Below, piece after piece: positions 9,306-17,078 of a stretch of 64,000 bases of DNA. The notes under the pieces are model-generated. The model saw only the letters and a program-made list of their open reading frames with translations, was not told where the DNA came from and ran no database searches. Source of the stretch: Pseudomonadota bacterium (lineage in GTDB: Bacteria > Pseudomonadota > Gammaproteobacteria > Steroidobacterales > Steroidobacteraceae); assembly GCA_016703895.1 (NCBI GenBank), contig JADJBE010000001.1, positions 683,501-747,500 on the forward strand, written 5' to 3'. The position numbers and the translations under genes were made by a program. Within the stretch, counting starts at the first letter, position 1; every line of letters begins with the position of its first letter.

Positions 9306-11201
9306 TCAACCGCAAGGCTCACGCAAGTAGGCCGGCACGTCCGCGACATCACCGCCGATGATCTGCCGATGAGCGAGTCCCAGCGATGCCAGCGAGCCCA
9401 ATAGTGCACCATGATCACGATGCTGATCGAACTCTGCCTGGACCAATCGCTGTACAGCGCCGACATCGAAGATCGCAGGATCGAGATGTTCGCCCGCCAG
9501 GATGGGATCCAGTAAGTCGCTGCGCAACTGCGGTTCGGCGCGAATATCGGCGTCGAGATCATTGATCTCACGTCCGAGCCGATCCTCACGACCGAGCAGC
9601 CGCCTAACTGGGGCTGCAACCTTGCGGCCGATCAAGCGCGCCGTCATCTGTGGATACTCGACCCAGAATCGCGGCTCGATCGGCCGCATACTGTTGGCGC
9701 ACGGCACATCCCGAATCGCAGCAAAGGAACGAGCGATCATTAGTTTGTAGATGCGCTGCTCGAGTCGCGTCCAGGGCCGGATGGTCAGTAAGAAATCGAC
9801 CAGCTCCGCGTCCATGAGGGGCGCCCGCATCTCAAACCGATGCCGATCGACGGCTGGCGCGTGACAGGTGCCGTTAGGTTGCAGCTGCGTAAAATTCCAC
9901 GAATCCGCGACATCAAACGGATGCTCGTTGTCGTTATCGACAAAACTCTGCTCGAAGCGATACCGCAGTTCCTCGTACGCGCGTGCAAAAACCTCAGGAC
10001 GCAACACGGTCTGTGCACGCGCCAGGCGCGCCGTTACAAATCGCTGGAAGATAGCCTCGATGGCAGCGGGCCTTGAGCGGGTGAGCAACAACTGTGGCCA
10101 GGTATGCGAGCCGCAGAACTCAGCTAGAAACCCCGTGAGAATGATATCCGCATGTGCACCGATCTGATCGTGGAAGCGGATTGACGTGGTGCCCGTGAAA
10201 GGCAGCATGCCTTCAGTTCGCCAAACGATCGCTGCAGCATTGGGCGCCAGATATGCACCGCTGCTGGTCAGATGGTAGTGGTCGAGACCCAGTTTCTCGG
10301 CCAATTGCGGTGCTAACAATACGTCCCGTGAATTGGCAACGCCAAACGTGAAAGTCGGTAGGGGCAAATGGTATTGGCGGATACTCGCTGCCACCGCACG
10401 GCTGTCATAGCCGGCCGATAAAAACATGCCAATACGCCGCGAACCGCGCATGCAGCGCTCGACGGCGCGATCTAGCAGTACCGCGAAGCGTGTCGCATAG
10501 CTGTCGTTATCCAGCGGCTCGTTGTCATAGCAATAAAGATAGGACCAGTAGCGTTCGGTGTGAACGCCGGCAGCGTCCAGCGTAAGAATCGTGGCGGGTG
10601 GCATACGCTCGCAACCCTTGAGCCATGTTCGGCCGCCAAAGTGCACGCCGTAGACCAACAGCTCGCAAATAGCAGTCGCGTCAACCTCGCCCTGCTGGGT
10701 AGCCCCCGCCAGCACACCCTTGAGTTCGGTCGCGAAGCTGAGGCCGTTCGCCTCCTCGCGATAAAACAAGGGCCGGGCAGAATAGCGATCCGAGACCAGA
10801 CTCAACCGTCTGCCTTGATCATGCGCAACGACCAACGCGAACAACCCGTTGAACTCGCGCACGATGCCGAGGCCCTGCTGTGCGATCAAAGCGGCACACA
10901 GTGCCGCGCGACTCACGGGACGCACGGCGGCATCAAGCCTGTGTTGTTTGCTGAGCTCGTCGAGATTCAGTATTTCACCGTCGAGCAGTACGGCCACGCT
11001 GCCGTCAGAAGTCTTCCCCGGCTGTGGCCCGTTCTCAAGCAGGCCATGGTCGAGCAGTGCAGCAGCCCAGTTCGAACCTGTCAGTCGATGGGTCTTACAG
11101 ACGCGCGGCCCACTCTGCACGGCTGCGATCTGCCGCTGGTGACCAGCCCCGATTGCCGCTGCGTTCGCCTCGCGGCGCCAGATACCAACTAGATTGGGCA
11201 T
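9306..11201 (-). CDS. Asparagine-synthase-like protein, both active sites degenerate
   Basis: The 631-residue protein has the two-domain length of AsnB. The N-terminus is MPNLVGIWRRE, not M-C-G-I, so the Cys2 nucleophile of the glutaminase site is absent. The synthetase PPi loop, normally SGGxDSS, reads LSAGYDSRAVAAS near residue 258. Both catalytic signatures are therefore altered, while folds such as LDGEILNLDELSK and LVVAHDQGRRLSLVSDRYSARPLFYR in the N-terminal domain remain recognisable. It may use free ammonia or another amine, transfer to a non-aspartate carboxylate, or act only as a binding protein. It stands alone between convergent and tandem neighbours. A strong inverted repeat lies upstream at 11294-11325. 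Family assignment is firm; function is open. Confidence 0.75.
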   Translation of the reverse strand: MPNLVGIWRREANAAAIGAGHQRQIAAVQSGPRVCKTHRLTGSNWAAALLDHGLLENGPQPGKTSDGSVAVLLDGEILNLDELSKQHRLDAAVRPVSRAALCAALIAQQGLGIVREFNGLFALVVAHDQGRRLSLVSDRYSARPLFYREEANGLSFATELKGVLAGATQQGEVDATAICELLVYGVHFGGRTWLKGCERMPPATILTLDAAGVHTERYWSYLYCYDNEPLDNDSYATRFAVLLDRAVERCMRGSRRIGMFLSAGYDSRAVAASIRQYHLPLPTFTFGVANSRDVLLAPQLAEKLGLDHYHLTSSGAYLAPNAAAIVWRTEGMLPFTGTTSIRFHDQIGAHADIILTGFLAEFCGSHTWPQLLLTRSRPAAIEAIFQRFVTARLARAQTVLRPEVFARAYEELRYRFEQSFVDNDNEHPFDVADSWNFTQLQPNGTCHAPAVDRHRFEMRAPLMDAELVDFLLTIRPWTRLEQRIYKLMIARSFAAIRDVPCANSMRPIEPRFWVEYPQMTARLIGRKVAAPVRRLLGREDRLGREINDLDADIRAEPQLRSDLLDPILAGEHLDPAIFDVGAVQRLVQAEFDQHRDHGALLGSLASLGLAHRQIIGGDVADVPAYLREPCG

Positions 11202-11293
11202 GGATATAGCGGCCTGATGGGCCGGTCGATTGCGCGCTGAGTGCCGTTAAAGACTACTCAAAGGAACTTGAACGACGCGCCGTGCAATTGCAA

Positions 11294-11325
11294 GCGGACA
11301 GCTCGCGGTATTGCGAGCTGTCCGC
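11294..11325 (-). terminator. Perfect 13-bp hairpin between the Ig-repeat gene and the AsnB-like gene
   Basis: The arms GCGGACAGCTCGC (11294-11306) and GCGAGCTGTCCGC (11313-11325) are perfect inverted copies around a 6-base loop. The hairpin lies 35 bases past the stop of the minus-strand Ig-repeat gene, so its most likely job is to end that transcript or protect its 3' end. The minus-strand tail after the stem (TTGCAATTG) has only a poor U run, so efficient intrinsic termination is uncertain. The rest of the 158-base gap shows nothing else that I recognise. Confidence 0.6.
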
Positions 11326-11359
11326 CAATCTGGTGACAACCTAATGCTTAGGCAGTCGT

Positions 11360-14300
11360 CTAGCTGGCTGCGGCGACCGGGCGCAGGACCCGACGACGCA
11401 AGCCCAGCAGGGCCAGCCAAAGCAGGCTACCCCAGCTAAAGGAACCGGCTGCACCCGCCGGATCTGCAGGAGTTGCTTCAGGCCCGGCCTGCGGCCGGCT
11501 CGGTGCCTGCACATTGATCGAGACGCCGGCCGAGGCGGAGCCCCGTGCATTCGTACACGTCAAGGAATAGCTGGTCGTAGCGGACAAGGGCCCTACGTTT
11601 TCCGAGCCAGCGAGCGACTTCGAACCAGTCCAGCTCCCCGTCGCGGAGCAACTGGCCGCGTCGGTCGAAGTCCAAGTCAGCCTGGCGCTTTCGCCCTGCA
11701 AAACAACACTGTTGTTGGCACTCAGGGCCACCGACGGTAGCGGCGGCAGTGGCACCGGAGCCGGCGGCACTGGTGTCGGCGCCGGGGGAGGCGTCGGCGC
11801 TGGGGGAGGCGTCGGAACGACCGGCGGCGGAATTGGCGTCGGCGCCGGCGGTACCACTGGCGGCGGTGTCGGCGTCGGTGGTGGTGTCGGGGCCGGTGGC
11901 GGCGTTGGCGTCGGAGGCGGCGTCGTGGCCTGCGTCACTTGCACGGTTGCGGAATTGCTAGCCGAGCCGCCCTGACCCGAGCACTGCAGTGCAAACGTGC
12001 TGTTGGCCGACAGCGCGCCCGTCTGCTGGCTGCCAGAGGTGCTCTTGCCGCCACTCCATGCGCCGGAAGCGCTACAGCTGGTGGCGCCAGTCGAGCTCCA
12101 AGTAACTGTCGCGGTGTTGCCAGCCACAACGCTGGTTGGATTAACCGCTATAGACACGGTCGGCGCCGGCGAAACAGTCACAGCGGTGCTCGCGCTGTCG
12201 GAGCCACCCGGACCGGTGCAGGTCAGCGCGAACGACGTGTTGCTTGAAAACGGTCCAACGCTCTGCGATCCGCTGGTGGCTTTGTTGCCCGACCAGCCGC
12301 CGCTCGCGGAACATGAGTTGGCATTGCTCGACGTCCAGGTGAGTTGAGTCGTTGCGCCACTGGCGATATTGGCAGGATTTGCTGCAAGGGTGACCGACGG
12401 CGCGGGCTGTGCCTGCGTCACCGTGACTTGCAAGGAAGAACTACCCTCTTCGGTCGCCGCATTGCGGCAGACAAGCGTGAAATTAGTCGTGGCCGCAATG
12501 GGTCCAACCGTTTCGCTGCCACTCGTGGCCTTGGTGCCGGTCCAGGAGCCACCGCTCGCAGTACAAGTAGTTGCATTGGTTGACGACCAGCTCAGTGTCG
12601 TCGACCCCTGCGAATTTACCTGGGTCGGGTTGGCCTGAAGGGACACCGTTGGGGCAGTCGAGGGCGCCGCGCCTGGGTCAGCGATCCGCTGGCGCGAAAT
12701 GATCAACTCGTCATACCAGGTGTAACCCGTAGCGTGCGACTGACTGCTGCTCTTGCCAGTCATATACGGCAGCAACCAAAGCTTGCCGTATTTGCGACCA
12801 GCCGTTTCGCGCAGCACCAGTCCGGACCAGTTGTGGATCAACTGCGCGGGCTGACCCTCACGAGCAGCCCACATCTGCACGACGCTGCTCACAAACCCGG
12901 TGATGTTGCCCGAGTTCTCGATCGGGCTCGGCGCGGAACCGCGCGGCCCGAGCTTTACGTGGATCTGAAAGGTGATCCACTCGTTGGGCGCATACGGGAA
13001 ACAGCCGGGCTTCGGCGTGACTTGTCCGCTCTGCTGCTGCGTGTACAGGCAATAGGGCGCAGGCATGCCATTTTGAAACTTGAAATCCGAGCCGCCGTAG
13101 GGCTCTTCGAAGGGCCGATAGGAGACACAGGAATGGTACATCTGTGGGAAGCCGCGTTGGCTCGTATTCTGCGCGACGATCTCCATTTCGGAACAGGAAC
13201 CTACCTCGGGTGTGTTCGGACGATCACCCTCACCGATGATGATCTGCTTGAAGCCGCCACTGCCTTGGTAGTTAGTGGTAACCATTGTGGTGTCGAAGCG
13301 CTGCCGCCACTGCACATAAAACTCACCACCGCCGTCGAACTGCGTCTGCAGATCATCGGCGAAGTTGATGCGCCAGCTACCACCGACGCTTGAACCGCTG
13401 TTGCCCGGCAAATTGAAACGCAGCGACCCTGCGCCAGACGCTTTGACGCTCTGATCCCAGCCACTGCCGGAACTCTGGAAGTTGCCGTCAGGGAAGGCGT
13501 AGGTGTTGACATCACCAGCTGAGTCAAACGAGATTGCCCGGATCACGCCCGGTCCAGCAGCACGTGCCTGGTAGTCCGCGAGCGCAGAACTCTGAGCCTG
13601 CACCGCGGGCGCGAGCAATAACAACACAGCCAGCGACCCGACCGCTCGGATGCCGAGCCCGCGATCGAACGAGCGCAGACGCGCCATCAGAAGCATCAGT
13701 AGTCCAAACAAGGTCAATCCTCCTAACGATCCGGTCGCGCCCGAGCGCTCCGGAATAATCTCGCCAGTCTTGGCATCGGTCACCACGACCGTCAGGGTCT
13801 GCGATGCGGTACCCGCATCGCCGGAACAAGTTAGCTTGAAACTGGAAGTGGCTAACAGCGGCTGGGTCGTTTCCGTCCCGGAAGCCGATTTATTGCCGCG
13901 CCATTCACCATCAGCTAGACAATCCGTTGCGCTCGAACTGCTCCAGCTCAGCACGCTGGCGGAACCCGCTACGATCGCACTGCTGGCGGAGCTGAAGCTC
14001 AACACTGGCGCGGCGGCGCGGGGCGAAACTGTCGGTGGCTCCGGCGGCGCCGGCGCCGGATCGGGTTGCGGTGCCGGTGGTGCTGCCTGCGGCGGGCTGT
14101 AGCCGATTTCGACCGAACCCACGCTCGTACCACCTGTGCCGGTGCAACTGATCGTGTAGGTCGTGTTAGCGGTCAGCGGACCCACTTGCGTGCTACCCGA
14201 GGTTGCCTTGCTGCCGCTCCAGCCGGAACCGGCACTGCAGCTGTTGGCGTTGGTCGCATTCCAGGTGAGCGTAGCCGTTTCGCCAGTCGACAGCGTCGAC

Positions 14301-16630
14301 GGCGATGCAAACATCGAGATTGTCGGTGCCGGCGTCGGTGGGGGACCCGCGTTCGGCGGCGTCACAGTGACCGTGGCAGAGGCGGTCGCCGAGCCGCCAG
14401 AGCCGGTGCAAACCAGCATGTAAGAAGTGTTGGCGGTCGTCAGCGGCCCCACGGTCTGGTTGCCTCCGCCGGCGGCCTTGTTGCCACTCCAGCCACCACT
14501 CGCGACACAACTTGTCGCGTTGATGCTAGACCAGTTGAGGCGACTGGTGCCGCCGCTCGTGACGGTCGTCGGCGTCGCCGCAAGCGATATCGTCGGTGCC
14601 GGCGCCGGCGGCTGTGTCACCGTCACCGAAGTGGAATTCGAAGCCGAACCACCGCTGCCCGAACAGGTCAGCGTGTAAGTCCTATCCTGCGTCAATCCGG
14701 ACAGGGTCTCGCTGCCGCTGGTCGCCTTCGCGCCCGACCAACCGCCACTGGCCGTGCAATTGGCAGCGCTGGTCGAACTCCAGTTGATTTGGGTGCCGCC
14801 GCCGCTCACGACGCTGGTCGGACTGGCGGCTATCGAAACCGTCGGTGCCGAAGCGGGTGGCTGGTTCACCGTGACCGAGGCCGACCCCGAGGTCGACCCC
14901 CCGTTACCCGAGCAGGTGAGCGTGAAAGTTCTGTTCTGCGTCAAACCCGACACGGTCTCATTGCCGCCGGTCGCTTTGGCACCGGCCCAGCCATCGCTGG
15001 CCGAACAACTCGATGCATTGGTCGAACTCCAGCTGAGCTGAGCGTTACCGCCACTCGCGACGCTGTTGGGATTGGCCGCAATGGACACGGTTGGTGCGGC
15101 CGGCGGCGCCGTCACCGTGATCGTGGCCGGGTCGGAGGCGCTGCCGCCCGGCCCCGTGCACGTCAGCGTATAGGTGCTGTTCTGGGTGAGTGGCCCAACG
15201 TTTTGGCTACCCGAGGTCTGCTTCGACCCTGACCAGGCGCCGCTCGCGGTGCAGCTGGTTGCGTTGGTGGTCGTCCAGTCTAACGTTGCCGTGCCGTTAG
15301 CGGGCACTTGAGTAGGGTTTGCATTGAGCGCCACGGTCGGCGCAGGTGTCTGCTGCGTGACGCTGACGGCTACCGACTGGCTGGTGGAGCCGCCGCTGGC
15401 ATTCGAGCAGGTCAGGCGAAAGGTTGTGTTGTTAGCAATTGGGCCGACGGTCTCATTGCCGCTGGTGGCCTTGGTACCGCTCCATGGCGCGCCAGTGGCC
15501 GTGCAGGAATCAGCGTTGCTAGTTGTCCAGGTGAGTGCGGTCGACCCCTGCGCATTGACGGTGGTCGGGTTCGCTGCGAGATTGACCGTCGGCTGGGTGA
15601 TAGGCGTACCAGAACCCGCACCGTGCTTGTAGAGAAATACTTTGGAATTATCGAACCCGAACTTGCCAACCATGATGACGCCGTACTCGGGGATATAGCC
15701 CACCACCGAGTTGAAGACACCGTTGTCATTGCCGGCAGTTAGAAAGGGGGGCTTTGGCAAAGTGGTCCATGAGTCGGCCGCCGGGTTGTACAAATAAGCG
15801 CCGTTGTCATGAAACACCAGGAAATTGCCACTCACGGGTTCGAGAATGAACATCGAGTTGGTGATCCCGAGCACGATCGGTGCATCGTTCTTGCGCGTGA
15901 CATTGCCCGCCTGATCGATCTGATAGAGCGCGCGGCTACCGTTGCCGCCACCCGTCATGACAACCTTATGGACTGGGCTGTACTCGGCAAAGTTGTGGTA
16001 TGAACCCGTGCTTGCCAGAGCGCCTGACTTCTTGCTCCAGGAGTTGTTTGACGGATCGTAGTAGTAGAGGCCCCAATCACCGTCCTGGTAGATCACTCGC
16101 CCCAGTTCTGGGAACCACTCAACGCCGGCCGCAACCTGATAGCTAGCCGTTTGCGAGGTCACGGACGCACCCTGCGACCAAGTCTCGCTGTCGAGGTTGT
16201 AACGATCCATGCGCGGCGAGTTGAATTGACGATGGTAGAGCGTGCGTGTCGCGAGATTGATCGCAATATGATCATAACCATGGTTAGGCACGCCGAAGAA
16301 ACCGCCCGGGACGGGACGTGACACCCAGCTATTGCTCGACTCCGAGTACACCAGATGCTTGGTAGCCTCGTAGTGACCACCGCCCACGAAGTGCATCTGC
16401 TTGCGCACCGGGTCCCACTTGAGGGACTCGGCATACTCGAGCGCACTGCGATTCGATGGGTAGGACAACAAAGCGCTGTTGAAACCTGAAGTCTGAAACT
16501 GCACCCATTGGCCAGGCTGCAGTTGACTCGCAGCGCTCTGCAAGGCGGATTGCGCGAATGCGCCGGCGCTGCCAAGCAACAACGCTAAGGCTGTCCAACC
16601 GGTCAGCAGCTTTTTAAACGATTGCGACAT
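11360..16630 (-). CDS. Giant secreted multi-Ig surface protein; looks like two anchored proteins fused in frame
   Basis: The 1756-residue frame has this order: signal peptide (residues 1-26, ending GAFAQ); a kelch/beta-propeller-like domain (about 27-340); seven Ig-like repeats of about 83 residues (about 345-955), each with a conserved Cys pair and WSG-K-TSGS-VGPL pattern; a C-terminal-sorting-like segment GSLGGLTLFGLLMLLMARLR (about 968-988); directly after it a second signal peptide ending LLLLAPAVQAQ (about 1010); a concanavalin/lectin- or lyase-like domain (about 1015-1320); three more Ig repeats; a Pro-rich linker (about 1567-1630); an eleventh repeat; and a second sorting segment GSFSWGSLLWLALLGLRRR near the end. 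Both tails resemble GlyGly-CTERM anchors (G-rich, hydrophobic helix, Arg cluster); there is no PEP motif. The role is inferred as adhesion or matrix binding. A GEMM-I riboswitch lies in its leader. Confidence 0.8.
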   Translation of the reverse strand: MSQSFKKLLTGWTALALLLGSAGAFAQSALQSAASQLQPGQWVQFQTSGFNSALLSYPSNRSALEYAESLKWDPVRKQMHFVGGGHYEATKHLVYSESSNSWVSRPVPGGFFGVPNHGYDHIAINLATRTLYHRQFNSPRMDRYNLDSETWSQGASVTSQTASYQVAAGVEWFPELGRVIYQDGDWGLYYYDPSNNSWSKKSGALASTGSYHNFAEYSPVHKVVMTGGGNGSRALYQIDQAGNVTRKNDAPIVLGITNSMFILEPVSGNFLVFHDNGAYLYNPAADSWTTLPKPPFLTAGNDNGVFNSVVGYIPEYGVIMVGKFGFDNSKVFLYKHGAGSGTPITQPTVNLAANPTTVNAQGSTALTWTTSNADSCTATGAPWSGTKATSGNETVGPIANNTTFRLTCSNASGGSTSQSVAVSVTQQTPAPTVALNANPTQVPANGTATLDWTTTNATSCTASGAWSGSKQTSGSQNVGPLTQNSTYTLTCTGPGGSASDPATITVTAPPAAPTVSIAANPNSVASGGNAQLSWSSTNASSCSASDGWAGAKATGGNETVSGLTQNRTFTLTCSGNGGSTSGSASVTVNQPPASAPTVSIAASPTSVVSGGGTQINWSSTSAANCTASGGWSGAKATSGSETLSGLTQDRTYTLTCSGSGGSASNSTSVTVTQPPAPAPTISLAATPTTVTSGGTSRLNWSSINATSCVASGGWSGNKAAGGGNQTVGPLTTANTSYMLVCTGSGGSATASATVTVTPPNAGPPPTPAPTISMFASPSTLSTGETATLTWNATNANSCSAGSGWSGSKATSGSTQVGPLTANTTYTISCTGTGGTSVGSVEIGYSPPQAAPPAPQPDPAPAPPEPPTVSPRAAAPVLSFSSASSAIVAGSASVLSWSSSSATDCLADGEWRGNKSASGTETTQPLLATSSFKLTCSGDAGTASQTLTVVVTDAKTGEIIPERSGATGSLGGLTLFGLLMLLMARLRSFDRGLGIRAVGSLAVLLLLAPAVQAQSSALADYQARAAGPGVIRAISFDSAGDVNTYAFPDGNFQSSGSGWDQSVKASGAGSLRFNLPGNSGSSVGGSWRINFADDLQTQFDGGGEFYVQWRQRFDTTMVTTNYQGSGGFKQIIIGEGDRPNTPEVGSCSEMEIVAQNTSQRGFPQMYHSCVSYRPFEEPYGGSDFKFQNGMPAPYCLYTQQQSGQVTPKPGCFPYAPNEWITFQIHVKLGPRGSAPSPIENSGNITGFVSSVVQMWAAREGQPAQLIHNWSGLVLRETAGRKYGKLWLLPYMTGKSSSQSHATGYTWYDELIISRQRIADPGAAPSTAPTVSLQANPTQVNSQGSTTLSWSSTNATTCTASGGSWTGTKATSGSETVGPIAATTNFTLVCRNAATEEGSSSLQVTVTQAQPAPSVTLAANPANIASGATTQLTWTSSNANSCSASGGWSGNKATSGSQSVGPFSSNTSFALTCTGPGGSDSASTAVTVSPAPTVSIAVNPTSVVAGNTATVTWSSTGATSCSASGAWSGGKSTSGSQQTGALSANSTFALQCSGQGGSASNSATVQVTQATTPPPTPTPPPAPTPPPTPTPPPVVPPAPTPIPPPVVPTPPPAPTPPPAPTPVPPAPVPLPPLPSVALSANNSVVLQGESARLTWTSTDAASCSATGSWTGSKSLAGSENVGPLSATTSYSLTCTNARGSASAGVSINVQAPSRPQAGPEATPADPAGAAGSFSWGSLLWLALLGLRRRVLRPVAAAS
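11735..11935 (-). repeat. Low-complexity Pro/Thr-rich linker coding repeat
   Basis: On the plus strand this stretch is a run of GGCGTCGGCG-like units. On the coding minus strand it gives alternating T-P-P-P-A-P-T-P units between the tenth and eleventh Ig repeats of the giant protein. Such linkers usually span the cell wall or matrix or hold a terminal domain away from the surface. The tandem DNA structure makes it prone to length changes and to assembly errors. Confidence 0.75.
13709..13724 (-). promoter_or_regulatory. Internal ribosome-binding site and TTG start inside the giant frame
   Basis: A perfect AGGAGG lies at 13719-13724 (minus), followed after 7 bases by an in-frame TTG at 13709-13711. 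In-frame ATGs also lie at 13694-13696 and 13685-13687. A start here gives a protein of about 783 residues whose first 40 residues form a plausible signal peptide ending LLAPAVQAQ. The site sits inside the codons for the first sorting segment (S-L-G-G-L), so it may be partly forced by the Gly-Gly codons. The ideal spacing and the signal peptide downstream argue for a real second cistron start. Confidence 0.5.
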
Positions 16631-16742
16631 AATGCGATCACTCCGGTTGTATCGACAAACGTAGCGGCTACATGCCAGCTACGTCAGAAACACCGACGAA
16701 CGCATCGAATGCCCAGCGACCTTAGATAAGGTCATCGCAGCA

Positions 16743-16772
16743 AGGGGATTTCTCAAGCTTGCAGAAACCCCT
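16743..16772 (-). promoter_or_regulatory. Hairpin downstream of the c-di-GMP aptamer (candidate expression platform)
   Basis: On the minus strand AGGGGTTTC and GAAATCCCCT pair around a loop containing the palindrome CAAGCTTG, with one bulged base. It begins 8 bases 3' of the aptamer, in the place where an expression platform is expected. There is no U run after it, so it is more likely an antiterminator/terminator partner or translation-control helix than a complete terminator. The start codon of the controlled gene lies about 110 bases further on. Confidence 0.5.
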
Positions 16773-16779
16773 GGTATCG

Positions 16780-16878
16780 ACCGTCGGCAACCCCGCTGTC
16801 GTTGCATTTTGCTTTTGGCAATTTGCTGTAGACCGGTGGCTTTGCGTCCCCGCCTTTCGACGGGTATGCCCTTGAACA
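16780..16878 (-). ncRNA. Cyclic di-GMP-I riboswitch (GEMM-I)
   Basis: Read on the minus strand, the leader contains AAGGGCATACCCGTC-GAAA-GGCGGGGACGCAAAGCCACCGG and later GACAGCGGGGTTGCCGACGG. These are the GEMM-I hallmarks in the right order. They comprise the GGGCANACC strand, a 6-bp stem capped by a GAAA tetraloop (loop at 16855-16858), the near-invariant ACGCAAAGCC junction (16838-16847), a second stem, and the closing GCGGGGUUNCCGA strand (16781-16800). Known members bind c-di-GMP at the three-way junction. It lies in the leader of the giant Ig-repeat gene, whose start codon is 150 bases downstream, so that surface protein should respond to c-di-GMP. Whether ligand turns it on or off cannot be read from the sequence. 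Confidence 0.9.
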
Positions 16879-16895
16879 ACAGACCTGCGAACCTT

Positions 16896-16909
16896 AGCGC
16901 CGTGGCGCT
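16896..16909 (-). promoter_or_regulatory. Short inverted repeat just 5' of the riboswitch; rest of the 448-base leader
   Basis: AGCGCC-GT-GGCGCT is a perfect 6-bp hairpin 18 bases before the aptamer. The non-coding stretch 16631-17078 otherwise holds the riboswitch, its downstream hairpin, and a loose inverted repeat GTCAC...GTGAC at 16928-16953 that could be an operator. No convincing -35/-10 pair is seen upstream. A 66-codon frame at 16679-16879 overlaps the aptamer and is not credible as a gene. Confidence 0.3.
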
Positions 16910-17078
16910 ACAAAAACCGGCACCTGCGTCACAGACAGAGATCTGCTCGTGACACGGATTTGGCTTGGTCGATCAGTCGCTCTCCATTCAGGCTGCGACG
17001 GACCTTAACACTGAATTGTTAGTAAAAAAATTGTCGCAGCAGAACGACGAATGACATTGATGTAACGAAATATCGTCG

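Noticed and set aside
14066..15232. A 388-codon open frame on the plus strand
   Set aside because: It is antisense to the Ig repeats; its Arg-rich, repetitive composition is the shadow of the high-GC coding repeat on the other strand.
12150..15550. CRISPR-like or tandem DNA repeats
   Set aside because: The periodicity (about 250 bases) is the Ig domain length, with diverged DNA and no spacer structure.
11360..16630. PEP-CTERM sorting signal in the giant protein
   Set aside because: Both tails have Gly-rich, helix and Arg segments but no V-P-E-P motif; they are closer to GlyGly-CTERM.
16679..16879. A 66-codon minus-strand frame
   Set aside because: It overlaps the GEMM-I aptamer almost exactly; the RNA structure explains the sequence better.
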